Below are positions 6,517-14,764 of a DNA stretch of 41,003 bases, one piece after another (within the stretch, counting starts at the first letter, position 1; each line of letters begins with the position of its first letter). The stretch spans positions 80,029 to 121,031 of the forward strand of contig DRFJ01000053.1 of assembly GCA_011050615.1 (NCBI GenBank). The letters run 5' to 3'. Below the pieces are notes generated by a model. The model did not search any database. It saw only the letters and a program-made list of their open reading frames with translations, and had not been told where the DNA came from. Made by a program: the position numbers and the translations under genes. The DNA comes from Bacteroidota bacterium (GTDB taxonomy: Bacteria; Bacteroidota; Bacteroidia; Bacteroidales; VadinHA17).

Positions 6517-8574
6517 ATGATTAATAATTACCTGTTAAATCCCCGGAATATTGTTATTGTGGGGGGATCGGATAATATATCAAAGCCGGGAGGCAAGGTA
6601 TTAAAAAATATCATTGACGGTGAATATAAGGGAGAACTCTATGTTGTAAATCCCGGGTCAGATAAGGTACAGGGACTGAGGTCATACAGCAGCCCTGAAG
6701 ATATACCTGAAACTGACCTTGCAATAATTGCCATAGCTGCAAAGTACTGTAAACAGACAGTGGAGATACTGGCTTATCAAAAGAATACAAAGGCTTTCAT
6801 TATCCTTTCGGCCGGTTTTGGGGAAGAGGACGAAGAGGGAGCCAGGCTGGAGGAGGAGATTGTGGAAATAGTTGATTCGGCTGGAGCCTGTCTTATTGGA
6901 CCCAACTGCATCGGGGTGCTCAACCCTGTTTACAGCGGTGTTTTTACGGAACCAATTCCTGACCTGGATCCTCATGGTGTAGATCTTATTTCAGGTTCAG
7001 GAGCCACTGCCGTATTTATCATGGAAGCAACCATACCAAATGGTATTCGCTATTCCAGTGTATTTTCCGTTGGAAATGGTGCACAGGTTGGAGTTGAGGA
7101 TGTGGTGAAGTATATGGACGAGACCTATGAGCATGGGAAGAGTGCCCGGGTGAAATTATTATATATTGAGAATATCAGCAAACCGGAAATGCTCCTCAGG
7201 CATGCATCCTCCCTCATAAGGAAAGGATGCGGAATAGCTGCAATCAAGGCCGGCTCATCTGAGGCAGGGAGCCGGGCTGCATCATCACATACAGGAGCTA
7301 TGGCAAGCCCTGATGTGGCTGTGGATGCACTTTTCAGGAAGGCAGGAATAATACGGTGTTATGGTCGACATGAAATGGCTGCAGTGGCTGCAGTCCTGTT
7401 AAGTCCGTTGCCGTCAGGGAAAAATATGGCTATAGTTACACATGCCGGCGGACCGGCCGTAATGATGACGGATGCCCTTTCAAAAGAGGGGATGGAAATT
7501 CCTCATCTCAAGGGCAGTAAGGCAGAGGCCCTGCTTGAAAAACTGTTCCCTGGTTCATCTGTTGCTAATCCAATAGATTTCCTTGCCACAGGGACTTCGG
7601 AACAACTGGCATTTATACTTGACGCATGCGAAAATGATTTTGATCAGATAAATGCAGTAGCTGTAATCTTTGGAAGCCCTGGCTTATTTCCCGTCGATGA
7701 AGTTTATAATGTCCTGCACCAAAAAATGCGCTCGGGAAAGAAACCGGTTTACCCCATATTGCCCTCATTGATTAATGCCGGAGAAGCAATTATGACATTT
7801 ATAAAAAAGGGAAATGTTAATTTTCCCGATGAAGTGGTTTTTGCACATGCCCTTGGAAGGGTTATGAATGTGCCTTATTATGGGGGTGATACTCATGATA
7901 AGCCGGAAATAGACAGCAGGGCAGTAAGAGATGTAATATCCCGAAATAAAGATGGTTATGTCGCACCGGAGGATGTAAGGGCCTTACTTGATGCTGCCGG
8001 AATAGCCAGGGTGGAAGAGGTGACGGTTTCAACTGAGGATGAAGCAGCACGAAAGTCAGTTGAACTCGGATTCCCGCTGGTTATGAAGGTAGTTGGACCC
8101 GTACATAAATCCGACATAGGTGGAGTTGTACTGAATATAGACAGCAGTGCAAAAGCAGTATCTGAATTCAGACGCCTGATGGCTATTGACGATGTCAGAG
8201 CTGTCCTCTTACAACCTATGATCAGGGGACAGGAGCTTTTTGCAGGAGCAATAAAAGAGGGAGATTTTGGTCACCTGCTAATGGCCGGCCTGGGAGGAAT
8301 ATTCATTGAGGTATTGAAAGATGTAAGCAGTGCACTGGTTCCCCTGGGCAGGAGTGAAGCAAATGACATGATAGAAAAACTCCGGGGCTTCAGGATGCTG
8401 GAAGGAACCAGGGGACAGCAGGGAGTTAATATCGAAGCATTTGCCGATGTGCTGATGCGCCTGTCAGCCTTGCTTGAAAAAGCGCCTGAAATAGCCGAGC
8501 TGGATCTTAATCCCTTGATGGGAAACCCGGAAACGGTTAAGGCAGTTGACGCAAGAATAAGAATAGAAAAATAA
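6517..8574 (+). CDS. Acyl-CoA synthetase (ADP-forming), fused alpha-beta
   Basis: Converts an acyl-CoA, ADP and phosphate to the free acid, CoA and ATP, the substrate-level phosphorylation step in many peptide and sugar fermenters. Domain order: CoA-binding Rossmann domain (about 5-125, NPRNIVIVGGSDN at the start), succinyl-CoA-synthetase-like domains (about 140-430) with the phosphorylatable histidine H258 in SSHTGAMA, and a C-terminal ATP-grasp domain (about 460-685) with PLVMKVVGPVHKSDIGGVV. Both halves are in one chain, as in other bacterial fused forms of about 690 residues. A TTG seven codons upstream (6496) is open, but the ATG at 6517 fits the family N-terminus better. Substrate (acetyl-, isovaleryl- or aryl-CoA) cannot be read from sequence. 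The oxidoreductase operon 1 kb downstream would supply acyl-CoA. Confidence 0.9.
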   Translation: MINNYLLNPRNIVIVGGSDNISKPGGKVLKNIIDGEYKGELYVVNPGSDKVQGLRSYSSPEDIPETDLAIIAIAAKYCKQTVEILAYQKNTKAFIILSAGFGEEDEEGARLEEEIVEIVDSAGACLIGPNCIGVLNPVYSGVFTEPIPDLDPHGVDLISGSGATAVFIMEATIPNGIRYSSVFSVGNGAQVGVEDVVKYMDETYEHGKSARVKLLYIENISKPEMLLRHASSLIRKGCGIAAIKAGSSEAGSRAASSHTGAMASPDVAVDALFRKAGIIRCYGRHEMAAVAAVLLSPLPSGKNMAIVTHAGGPAVMMTDALSKEGMEIPHLKGSKAEALLEKLFPGSSVANPIDFLATGTSEQLAFILDACENDFDQINAVAVIFGSPGLFPVDEVYNVLHQKMRSGKKPVYPILPSLINAGEAIMTFIKKGNVNFPDEVVFAHALGRVMNVPYYGGDTHDKPEIDSRAVRDVISRNKDGYVAPEDVRALLDAAGIARVEEVTVSTEDEAARKSVELGFPLVMKVVGPVHKSDIGGVVLNIDSSAKAVSEFRRLMAIDDVRAVLLQPMIRGQELFAGAIKEGDFGHLLMAGLGGIFIEVLKDVSSALVPLGRSEANDMIEKLRGFRMLEGTRGQQGVNIEAFADVLMRLSALLEKAPEIAELDLNPLMGNPETVKAVDARIRIEK

Positions 8575-8623
8575 TGAACCGAGCCCCGCGTAATCGGGAT
8601 GAGCAGTAACATATTATAATTTT

Positions 8624-9319
8624 ATGAAGAGGTCTGATATATATATTGTTTTATTCCTGACAATTATTCTTACTCCTTTTATTGTGAGTGAGACCCTGTA
8701 TGATTATTATGACAGGTTTTACTCGGGATATCCTTTCCTGACAAGTTTTATAAAGTTTGCCATCCTGGCTACCACGGGTGAATTAATAGGTCTGAGGATA
8801 AAAACAGGCCGCTATACTGCCCCCGGCTTCGGAATACTGCCCCGCGCTTTTGTGTGGGGTATACTCGGGATTACCATTCAGGCTGCTTTCATAATCTTTG
8901 CCAGGGGGGTGCCAATACTCCTGGAGTTTGCAGGCTTAAAAGGCTCGGTAGATGCAATTGAGGGTTCATTTAATGCAGGAAAACTTGGAGTGGCTTTCAG
9001 CATCAGTTTTCTGTTAAATATCTTTTATGCCCCCGTTTTAATGACCGTGCATAAGATTACGGATTCACACATTGAAATGACAGGAGGAACGATGCAGGGA
9101 TTCTTCTCAAGAATAAAGGTAAGCCAGATATTAAAGCAAATAGACTGGGATACTCATTTTGGATTTGTACTGAAAAAGACCATAATTTTTTTCTGGATAC
9201 CTGCGCAGACACTAAATTTCCTGATGCCAGAACAGTTCAGGGTACTCATTGCAGCTGTTTACGGCATCATACTTGGAGTGATACTGGCTTTTGCTGCCGT
9301 TTCCAAAGCTGATGTTTAA
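8624..9319 (+). CDS. Multi-pass membrane protein, Mpv17/PMP22-like
   Basis: A 231-residue integral membrane protein. Hydrophobic segments are visible at about 7-23, 38-52, 72-95, 122-142, 185-200 and 207-226. The C-terminal stretch, with KKTIIFFWIPAQTLNFLMPE followed by FRVLIAAVYGIILGVILAF, has the W-x-P-x-Q-x-x-NF-x-x-P-x-x-x-R pattern that marks the eukaryotic Mpv17/PMP22 family of organelle membrane proteins. I know of bacterial proteins of this kind but not of a demonstrated function. There is no signal peptide beyond the first membrane segment. It follows the acyl-CoA synthetase by 49 nt and could share its transcript. The family assignment is an inference from one motif; the alternative is a lineage-specific unknown membrane protein. 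Confidence 0.6.
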   Translation: MKRSDIYIVLFLTIILTPFIVSETLYDYYDRFYSGYPFLTSFIKFAILATTGELIGLRIKTGRYTAPGFGILPRAFVWGILGITIQAAFIIFARGVPILLEFAGLKGSVDAIEGSFNAGKLGVAFSISFLLNIFYAPVLMTVHKITDSHIEMTGGTMQGFFSRIKVSQILKQIDWDTHFGFVLKKTIIFFWIPAQTLNFLMPEQFRVLIAAVYGIILGVILAFAAVSKADV

Positions 9320-9404
9320 CATGTTTTGAATTGAGGATAGAATTTGTATATTTAAACTCCCTTTGAGTAGAGTATGTTTTTGAATATTGTTTTTTTGCAA
9401 AAGA

Positions 9405-9464
9405 ATGATAATCATGGTAAACGGTTCTTATTACCTCACATTATTATTATGCTCATGGGTTTAG
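9405..9464 (+). promoter_or_regulatory. Possible leader peptide (19 residues) before the aminotransferase operon
   Basis: ATG at 9405 opens a 20-codon frame ending in TAG at 9462-9464, encoding MIIMVNGSYYLTLLLCSWV. It has four Leu codons, three of them consecutive TTA, a Tyr-Tyr pair and a Trp. It lies 33 nt before a strong hairpin and about 95 nt before the aminotransferase start. Position and composition suit a transcription-attenuation leader responding to a charged tRNA, but no competing antiterminator fold was found by eye. Confidence 0.35.
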
Positions 9465-9497
9465 AAGTATTTCTGATGGAAAAGGAAAAACTTATAA

Positions 9498-9531
9498 GGA
9501 CAGGGGCGGTTTGAACAGACTGCCCCTGTTC
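9498..9531 (+). terminator. Strong hairpin just upstream of the aminotransferase (attenuator-like)
   Basis: GGACAGGGGCGGT (9498-9510) pairs with ACTGCCCCTGTTC (9519-9531): 13 continuous pairs, two of them G-U, around an 8-nt loop. It is followed by ATTTTG, a short T run. The hairpin ends 28 nt before the ATG at 9560, so it sits in the operon leader, where termination would shut off the operon. It may alternatively end transcripts from the upstream membrane-protein gene. Immediately after it, CATTTTGAAAATG (9531-9543) is a separate perfect palindrome. Confidence 0.6.
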
Positions 9532-9559
9532 ATTTTGAAAATGAATAAAACTGATATTT

Positions 9560-10873
9560 ATGAGAAATACACCTATCAATTCTTTGATAGTTGCAGCCAA
9601 GATCAGAGAGAGTGAACTGGATTCACTCGATAATGCAAGTATACGGGAGATCGTAAAGCTGGTTAACCAGATAGAGAAAGAAACGGGTGAGAAATACATC
9701 AGGATGGAAATGGGAGTGCCCGGATTACCATCCCCGCTTGTTGGTATCGAAGCTGAGAAAGCAGCTCTGGACGACGGTGTCACATCAATATATCCAAATG
9801 TTGAAGGTTTGCCGCAACTGAAGAATGAAACATCAAGATTCATCAAGTTATTCCTTGATATTGATGTTAATCCCAGGGGCTGCATTCCTACTGTCGGATC
9901 CCTGATGGGGGGCATGGCAGGCTTCATGGTAGTGAACAGGAACGACAGAACAAGGGAAGGTACCCTGTTTATTGACCCTGGGTTCCCGGTTCAGAAGCAG
10001 CAGGTGAAAATACTGGGCCAGGATTACAGGTCATTTGACGTTTATAATTACCGCGGCACAAAACTGAGGGCAAAGCTTGAATCATACCTGGAAACAGGAA
10101 AAGTGTCAAGCATCCTGTATTCAAATCCAAATAATCCTTCCTGGATTTGTTTCACCGATGAAGAATTAAAAATAATTGGTGAACTTGCAACCAGGTATGA
10201 TGTGGTTGTTATTGAAGATCTGGCCTATTTTGGTATGGATTTCCGCAATAATTACGGCACACCCGGCAAGGCTCCGTTTCAGCCAACAGTTGCAAAATAC
10301 TGTGACAATTATCTCTTACTTATATCCAGCTCTAAAGCCTTCAGCTATGCCGGTCAGCGAGTTGGCATGCTTGTTATATCCGATACACTTTATAATCGTC
10401 GTTTTCCTGACCTTAAAAGGTATTATACCAGCGACCTCTTCGGTCATGCAATGGTTTTCGGGGCCTTATACGCATTGTCAGCAGGGGTAACGCATACAGC
10501 CCAGTACGGACTATATGCTATGTTGAAAGCAGTTAACAATGGTGAATATAATTATATTTCGGAAGTCAAAGAGTATGGAGAAAGAGCCAGGATGATAAAA
10601 CAGATGTTTATCGCTAACGGCTTTAAAATAGTATATGATACCGACATAGACCGGCCCATAGCCGACGGTTTCTATTTTACAATTTCCTTTCCGGGTATGA
10701 GCAGTGGTGAATTGCTCGAGAAATTGCTCTATTATGGAATCAGTGCCATAACCCTGAATATAACCGGGAGTGATAAGAAAGAGGGACTCAGAGCCTGTGT
10801 GTCACAAATACCCAGGACAATGTTCCCCTTGCTTGAGACCAGATTGCAGAGATTTTATGAAGATTTTAAATAA
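9560..10873 (+). CDS. PLP-dependent class I/II aminotransferase
   Basis: Fold-type I pyridoxal-phosphate aminotransferase of 437 residues. The Schiff-base lysine is K259 in SSSKAFSYAGQRVG; upstream are SNPNNPSW near 193 (the conserved NPxNP block) and IEDLAYFGMDF near 216, with the cofactor-binding Asp and Tyr. The C-terminal arginine that binds the substrate carboxylate is probably in GLRACVSQ near 412. It is the first gene of a run with a 2-oxoacid:ferredoxin oxidoreductase, so it most likely feeds that enzyme a 2-oxoacid made from a branched-chain or aromatic amino acid. The exact substrate is not determinable here. The next gene begins 26 nt downstream. A hairpin and possible leader peptide precede it, suggesting transcription attenuation. 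Confidence 0.88.
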   Translation: MRNTPINSLIVAAKIRESELDSLDNASIREIVKLVNQIEKETGEKYIRMEMGVPGLPSPLVGIEAEKAALDDGVTSIYPNVEGLPQLKNETSRFIKLFLDIDVNPRGCIPTVGSLMGGMAGFMVVNRNDRTREGTLFIDPGFPVQKQQVKILGQDYRSFDVYNYRGTKLRAKLESYLETGKVSSILYSNPNNPSWICFTDEELKIIGELATRYDVVVIEDLAYFGMDFRNNYGTPGKAPFQPTVAKYCDNYLLLISSSKAFSYAGQRVGMLVISDTLYNRRFPDLKRYYTSDLFGHAMVFGALYALSAGVTHTAQYGLYAMLKAVNNGEYNYISEVKEYGERARMIKQMFIANGFKIVYDTDIDRPIADGFYFTISFPGMSSGELLEKLLYYGISAITLNITGSDKKEGLRACVSQIPRTMFPLLETRLQRFYEDFK

Positions 10874-10899
10874 CAGATTAACAATTTAATATAAAGAAT

Positions 10900-11124
10900 A
10901 TGGCCAAACTTAAAGGATCAATAGTTTTCGATATAGAAAAATGTAAAGGTTGTGGTGTATGTGTTACTGCATGCCCTACAGAGGTTATTGCCATGGCATC
11001 TGAAGTAAACAGCAAGGGTTATAATTATGCTGAAGCTGTCAACATGGATGCATGTACAGGCTGTACAAACTGCGCCGTGGTTTGCCCCGATGGAGTAATA
11101 ACCGTTTACCGGGTAAAGATTTAA
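10900..11124 (+). CDS. 2x[4Fe-4S] ferredoxin subunit of 2-oxoacid oxidoreductase (delta)
   Basis: A 74-residue bacterial-type ferredoxin. Two complete CX2CX2CX3CP motifs are present: C15, C18, C21, C25 and C52, C55, C58, C62. The length and the position directly ahead of the alpha subunit identify it as the electron-transfer (delta) subunit of a 2-oxoacid:ferredoxin oxidoreductase, which passes electrons from the thiamine-diphosphate site to free ferredoxin. It lies 26 nt after the aminotransferase and 24 nt before the alpha subunit, so all are probably on one transcript. It could also act as a free ferredoxin. Confidence 0.93.
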   Translation: MAKLKGSIVFDIEKCKGCGVCVTACPTEVIAMASEVNSKGYNYAEAVNMDACTGCTNCAVVCPDGVITVYRVKI

Positions 11125-11148
11125 TTTATAAAAGCATAAAAATAAAAT

Positions 11149-12219
11149 ATGGAAAAGGAACTGAGATTAATGAAAGGCAACGAGGCTATTGCTGAAGCAG
11201 CAATCAGGGCCGGTACCGATGCCTATTTTGGCTATCCCATCACTCCTCAGAGTGAAGTACTCGAATACCTTACAGCGGAAAAGCCACACGAGAGAACCGG
11301 TATGGTAGTCCTGCAGGCAGAAAGTGAGGTGGCTGCCATTAACATGGTTTACGGTGGCGCGGGTTGCGGGAAGAAGGTAATGACGTCATCTTCTTCACCC
11401 GGGGTGTCACTCAAGCAGGAGGGGATAAGCTATATTGCAGGGGCTGAATTGCCCTGCCTGATAGTAAACGTAGTGAGAGGTGGGCCAGGGCTCGGGACCA
11501 TACAACCTGCCCAGTCTGACTATTTTCAGGCAACCAAGGGAGGTGGACATGGCGATTACAGGCTAATAGTGCTGGCACCGTCTTCGGTCCAGGAAATGGC
11601 CGACTTTGTTGAACTTGCCTTCGACCTGGCATTCAAGTACAGAAATCCCGCAATGATACTTTCAGATGGTGCAATTGGTCAAATGATGGAAAAGGTGTGG
11701 CTTAAACCTCAGAAGGAAAGAAAAAAAGAACTGCCTGCATGGGCAACTACCGGAAAGACACCCGACAGAGAGAGAAATATTATCACATCACTTGATCTTG
11801 ACTCTTATAAGCAGGAACAATTTAATATCAAGCTCCAGGAAAAATACCGCGAGATACAGGAAAAAGAGGTCAGGTTTGAAACTTTTCAGTGTGATGATGC
11901 CGAATATTTGCTGGTGGCTTATGGTACCAGTGCACGTGTATCGCAGAAAGCCATTCAACTGGCCAGGGAAGAAGGAATAAAAGCGGGCCTTCTCAGACCA
12001 ATTACACTCTTTCCCTTTCCATCAACAGAGATCAGTGAAATGGCTAACAGGATTAAAGGAATTCTCTCGGTAGAAATGAGTGCCGGACAGATGGTAGAAG
12101 ATGTGAGACTGTCTGTTAACGGCAGGGTGCCGGTAGAACATTTTGGCAGGATGGGAGGAATAATACCAACACCTGAGGAAGTTGTTGAGAATTTGAAAAC
12201 TAAAATTATTGGAGAATAA
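11149..12219 (+). CDS. vorB: 2-oxoacid:ferredoxin oxidoreductase alpha subunit (VorB-like)
   Basis: Alpha subunit of the four-subunit class of 2-oxoacid:ferredoxin oxidoreductases, which oxidatively decarboxylate 2-oxoacids to acyl-CoA with ferredoxin reduction. The N-terminal pyrimidine-binding domain starts with LMKGNEAIAEAAIRAG and the conserved YFGYPITPQSEVLEYL (residues 25-40), with the TSSSSPGVSLKQEG block near 82 and VVRGGPGLGT near 107. The C-terminal domain II (about 245-350) starts at EYLLVAYGTSARV. The sequence is most like subunits annotated as 3-methyl-2-oxobutanoate (valine-derived) oxidoreductase VorB, but 2-oxoglutarate (KorA) enzymes are close relatives, so the substrate remains open. 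Length 356 is normal. Confidence 0.88.
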   Translation: MEKELRLMKGNEAIAEAAIRAGTDAYFGYPITPQSEVLEYLTAEKPHERTGMVVLQAESEVAAINMVYGGAGCGKKVMTSSSSPGVSLKQEGISYIAGAELPCLIVNVVRGGPGLGTIQPAQSDYFQATKGGGHGDYRLIVLAPSSVQEMADFVELAFDLAFKYRNPAMILSDGAIGQMMEKVWLKPQKERKKELPAWATTGKTPDRERNIITSLDLDSYKQEQFNIKLQEKYREIQEKEVRFETFQCDDAEYLLVAYGTSARVSQKAIQLAREEGIKAGLLRPITLFPFPSTEISEMANRIKGILSVEMSAGQMVEDVRLSVNGRVPVEHFGRMGGIIPTPEEVVENLKTKIIGE

Positions 12220-12223
12220 GATC

Positions 12224-13003
12224 ATGGCAGATAATATAAGTGTAAAAGATATCATAAAGCCCGAAAACCTGGTCCATAAAAGATCCTCCGTGATGACGGA
12301 CAATATTATGCATTATTGCCCGGGTTGCGGACATGGGACAACTCACCAGATTCTGGCTGAAGTTATTGAAGAAATGGGTATCCAGCAGGAAACTATAGGG
12401 ATAACCCCCGTTGGCTGCTCTGTGCTTATGTATAATTATTTGGATATTGATATGCAGGAAGCCGCGCATGGAAGGGCACCCGCACTGGCTACAGCCATTA
12501 AAAGACTGCTGCCTGAAAAATATGTGTTTACCTACCAGGGCGACGGAGACCTGGCAGCTATAGGAACGGCAGAGACAATTCATAGCTGCAACAGGGGAGA
12601 AAATATCCTTATAATATTTATTAATAATGGTATTTATGGGATGACCGGAGGACAGATGGCCCCAACCACACTTGAGGGGATGAAATCATCCACCACTCCT
12701 TATGGCAGGGATGTAAAACTAATGGGTAATCCATTGAAAATTACTGATATAGTAGCTACCCTGCCGGGAACTTATTATGTAACCAGGCAAAGCGTGCATA
12801 AGCCGGGTAATGTGAGAAAAACGAAGAAGGCAATTCGTAAAGCATTTGAATATCAGAAACATAATAAAGGAACTTGCTTCATCGAAGTTGTCTCCAATTG
12901 TCCTTCAGGATGGAAAATGACACCGGTGGAATCAAATAAATGGATGGAAGAAAATATGTTCCCATTCTATCCGCTGGGTGATTTTAAAGTCCCTGAGGAA
13001 TAA
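12224..13003 (+). CDS. 2-oxoacid:ferredoxin oxidoreductase beta subunit (ThDP-binding)
   Basis: Beta subunit carrying the thiamine diphosphate site. CPGCGHGTTHQIL (about residues 28-40) is the conserved start of the fold, with a Cys pair usual in the family. The ThDP/Mg motif is GDGDLAAIG near 102, ending about 30 residues later in NNGIYGMTGGQ. An in-frame TTG at 12209 lies inside the alpha-subunit gene; the ATG at 12224 is preferred and has GGAG nine bases upstream, one of the few Shine-Dalgarno-like sites in the window. This gives 259 residues and a 4-nt gap after the alpha subunit, consistent with coupled translation. Confidence 0.92.
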   Translation: MADNISVKDIIKPENLVHKRSSVMTDNIMHYCPGCGHGTTHQILAEVIEEMGIQQETIGITPVGCSVLMYNYLDIDMQEAAHGRAPALATAIKRLLPEKYVFTYQGDGDLAAIGTAETIHSCNRGENILIIFINNGIYGMTGGQMAPTTLEGMKSSTTPYGRDVKLMGNPLKITDIVATLPGTYYVTRQSVHKPGNVRKTKKAIRKAFEYQKHNKGTCFIEVVSNCPSGWKMTPVESNKWMEENMFPFYPLGDFKVPEE

Positions 13004-13034
13004 AAGTCTTAATAATAATGGAAAACTTAAATTT

Positions 13035-13595
13035 ATGACAGAAGAAATAATAATAGCCGGATTTGGCGGACAGGGTGTACTCTCGATGGGTAAAATAATG
13101 GCCTACTCGGGAATCATGCAGGATATGGAGGTGAGCTGGATGCCCTCTTACGGCCCGGAAATGCGCGGCGGTACAGCCAACGTTATGGTGATCCTCAGCG
13201 ATGAAAGAATCAGCAGTCCCATACTCAGGAGCTTTGATACTGCTATAATACTGAATCAGCAATCACTCGATAAATTTGAACAGGCGGTTAAGCCGGGGGG
13301 TACACTGATATATGATGGTAACGGGATCACACGACATCCTGAAAGGACTGATATAGATATTTACAGGATAGATGCAACCGAAGAAGCCACGAAGATGGAG
13401 AGCTCCAAAACCTTCAATATGATTGTCCTTGGAGGATACCTTAAAATAAAATCCGTTCTCAAGATGGAAAATGTACTCACGGGATTGAAAAAATCACTCC
13501 CCGAAAGGTATCATCACCTGATTCCAATGAATAAAAAAGCCCTTTCCCGGGGGATGGAGATCATTCAGAAGACCATGCAAGAAAATCACTCATAA
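13035..13595 (+). CDS. 2-oxoacid:ferredoxin oxidoreductase gamma subunit
   Basis: Gamma subunit (pyruvate ferredoxin/flavodoxin oxidoreductase domain) completing the delta-alpha-beta-gamma set. The diagnostic N-terminus EEIIIAGFGGQGVLSMGK is at residues 3-20, followed by SWMPSYGPEMRGG near 38 and ILNQQSLDKF near 78, all typical. The frame is open from 12978 inside the beta gene, but the ATG at 13035 matches the family start and gives 186 residues, with a 31-nt gap. The 3' end overlaps the end of the convergent nadD gene by 10 bp. This is the last gene of the operon that starts at 9560. Confidence 0.92.
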   Translation: MTEEIIIAGFGGQGVLSMGKIMAYSGIMQDMEVSWMPSYGPEMRGGTANVMVILSDERISSPILRSFDTAIILNQQSLDKFEQAVKPGGTLIYDGNGITRHPERTDIDIYRIDATEEATKMESSKTFNMIVLGGYLKIKSVLKMENVLTGLKKSLPERYHHLIPMNKKALSRGMEIIQKTMQENHS

Positions 13596-14176
13596 AAGTG
13601 CATGTCCCTGATATATTGCCATACACCCGGGGGCAGGAAATGGCGAAGATCTTTTCCATCCCTTATGGCCGAACGTATGAATGTACCTGAAATTTCAATT
13701 TCAGGTGCATTAACAATCTCAATATCGGCCGTCCGCAGCATTGATTTCACATCCGGCACAGGCTTCCTGCCTTTGTTTTTTCTGGGATAAACAAAGATCT
13801 TGCAGGAGTTAAGAAGTATATCAGCGTTCTTCCATTTATTAATGGTCAGGAGGTTATCGCTTCCCATAATCAGGGCAAACTGCCTTTGCGGGTATTTTTC
13901 CTTCAGGTGGGCCAGTGTGTCAATGGTATATGAGGGGCGGGGGAGTTTTGATTCTATATCGGAAATTCTGAACCTCTGATCATCACCGATGGCTATTTCA
14001 ACAAGGCGCAGCCTGTGGTGATCGGCCAGTAAACTGCTTTTTTGTTTAAGTGGATTATGCGGACTTATAACAAACCATATTTCGTCAAGGTGTGAATATT
14101 CGTAAATATAGTTTGCGATGGCCAGATGTCCTATATGCACCGGATTAAATGAGCCAAAGTAAAGTCCTGTTTTCAT
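13586..14176 (-). CDS. nadD: Nicotinate-nucleotide adenylyltransferase
   Basis: Transfers AMP from ATP to nicotinate mononucleotide, giving deamido-NAD in NAD synthesis. GSFNPVHIGHLAIAN at residues 8-22 carries the HxGH nucleotidyltransferase motif; IMGSDNLLTINKWKNAD (about 103-119) is the substrate block; ISGTFIRSAIRDG near 168 is the ISSTxIR motif with Gly-Thr in place of the usual Ser-Ser/Thr, a common variant. Length of 196 residues is normal. It is the last gene of yicC-gmk-nadD, starting 3 nt after gmk, an arrangement common in Bacteroidota. Its stop codon falls inside the end of the oxidoreductase gamma gene on the other strand. Confidence 0.95.
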   Translation of the reverse strand: MKTGLYFGSFNPVHIGHLAIANYIYEYSHLDEIWFVISPHNPLKQKSSLLADHHRLRLVEIAIGDDQRFRISDIESKLPRPSYTIDTLAHLKEKYPQRQFALIMGSDNLLTINKWKNADILLNSCKIFVYPRKNKGRKPVPDVKSMLRTADIEIVNAPEIEISGTFIRSAIRDGKDLRHFLPPGVWQYIRDMHFYE

Positions 14177-14179
14177 ATT

Positions 14180-14764
14180 TTATCTGTAATTCAGGAATCC
14201 TTCACAAATTTCCAGGGCTTCCCTGCATGCTCTCTCAAGAACATCATTTATAACAATCTTATCAAAAAAAAGGGCTTTTCCCATTTCCTCCCTGGCTTTA
14301 TTTATCCTTATTTCAATTTCCCGGGGGTGATCTGTGCCTCTTTTTATTAAGCGTTGCCTCAAATCATCAATGCCCGGAGGTTTTATGAATAATGACATTG
14401 CCCTGGAGCCAAACTCTTTCTTAAGCCTGAGGCCTCCTTTAACATCAACATCAAATATTATGTGCCTGCCGCTGTCACATATTCTGTTAATTTCACTGCG
14501 CAGAGTACCGTAATATGTGTTTTTGTACACTTCCTCCCATTCAACGAATTCATCATTTTCAATTTTACGTCTGAACTCATCTGCCGAAAGGAAATAATAA
14601 TCTGAGCCGTCTTTTTCATTTTTGCGGGGAAACCTGCTTGTCGCTGATATTGAAAAACCAAGATCCGGAATATGTTTCAGAAGGTATTTGACAATGCTGG
14701 TTTTACCCGATCCCGATGGGGCAGATACTATTATTAATTTGCCATAAATTTGTTCATTGTTCAT
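14180..14764 (-). CDS. gmk: Guanylate kinase
   Basis: Phosphorylates GMP to GDP with ATP. The P-loop APSGSGKTS is at residues 15-23; the GMP-binding region contains SATSRFPRKNEKDGSDYYFL (about 38-57, with the Arg and Tyr contacts) and EWEEVYKNTYYGT near 74-86. IIFDVDVKGGLRLKK near 99 is the typical Walker-B-like strand. The RGTDHPREIEIRI lid follows near 141. At 194 residues it is a normal single-domain enzyme. Its ATG overlaps the yicC stop as ATGA, indicating translational coupling. Confidence 0.96.
   Translation of the reverse strand: MNNEQIYGKLIIVSAPSGSGKTSIVKYLLKHIPDLGFSISATSRFPRKNEKDGSDYYFLSADEFRRKIENDEFVEWEEVYKNTYYGTLRSEINRICDSGRHIIFDVDVKGGLRLKKEFGSRAMSLFIKPPGIDDLRQRLIKRGTDHPREIEIRINKAREEMGKALFFDKIVINDVLERACREALEICEGFLNYR

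Noticed and set aside
9344-9360. TAGAATTTG as a -7 box for the aminotransferase operon
   Set aside because: It has three rather than two bases between TA and TTTG and no -33 box at the right distance.
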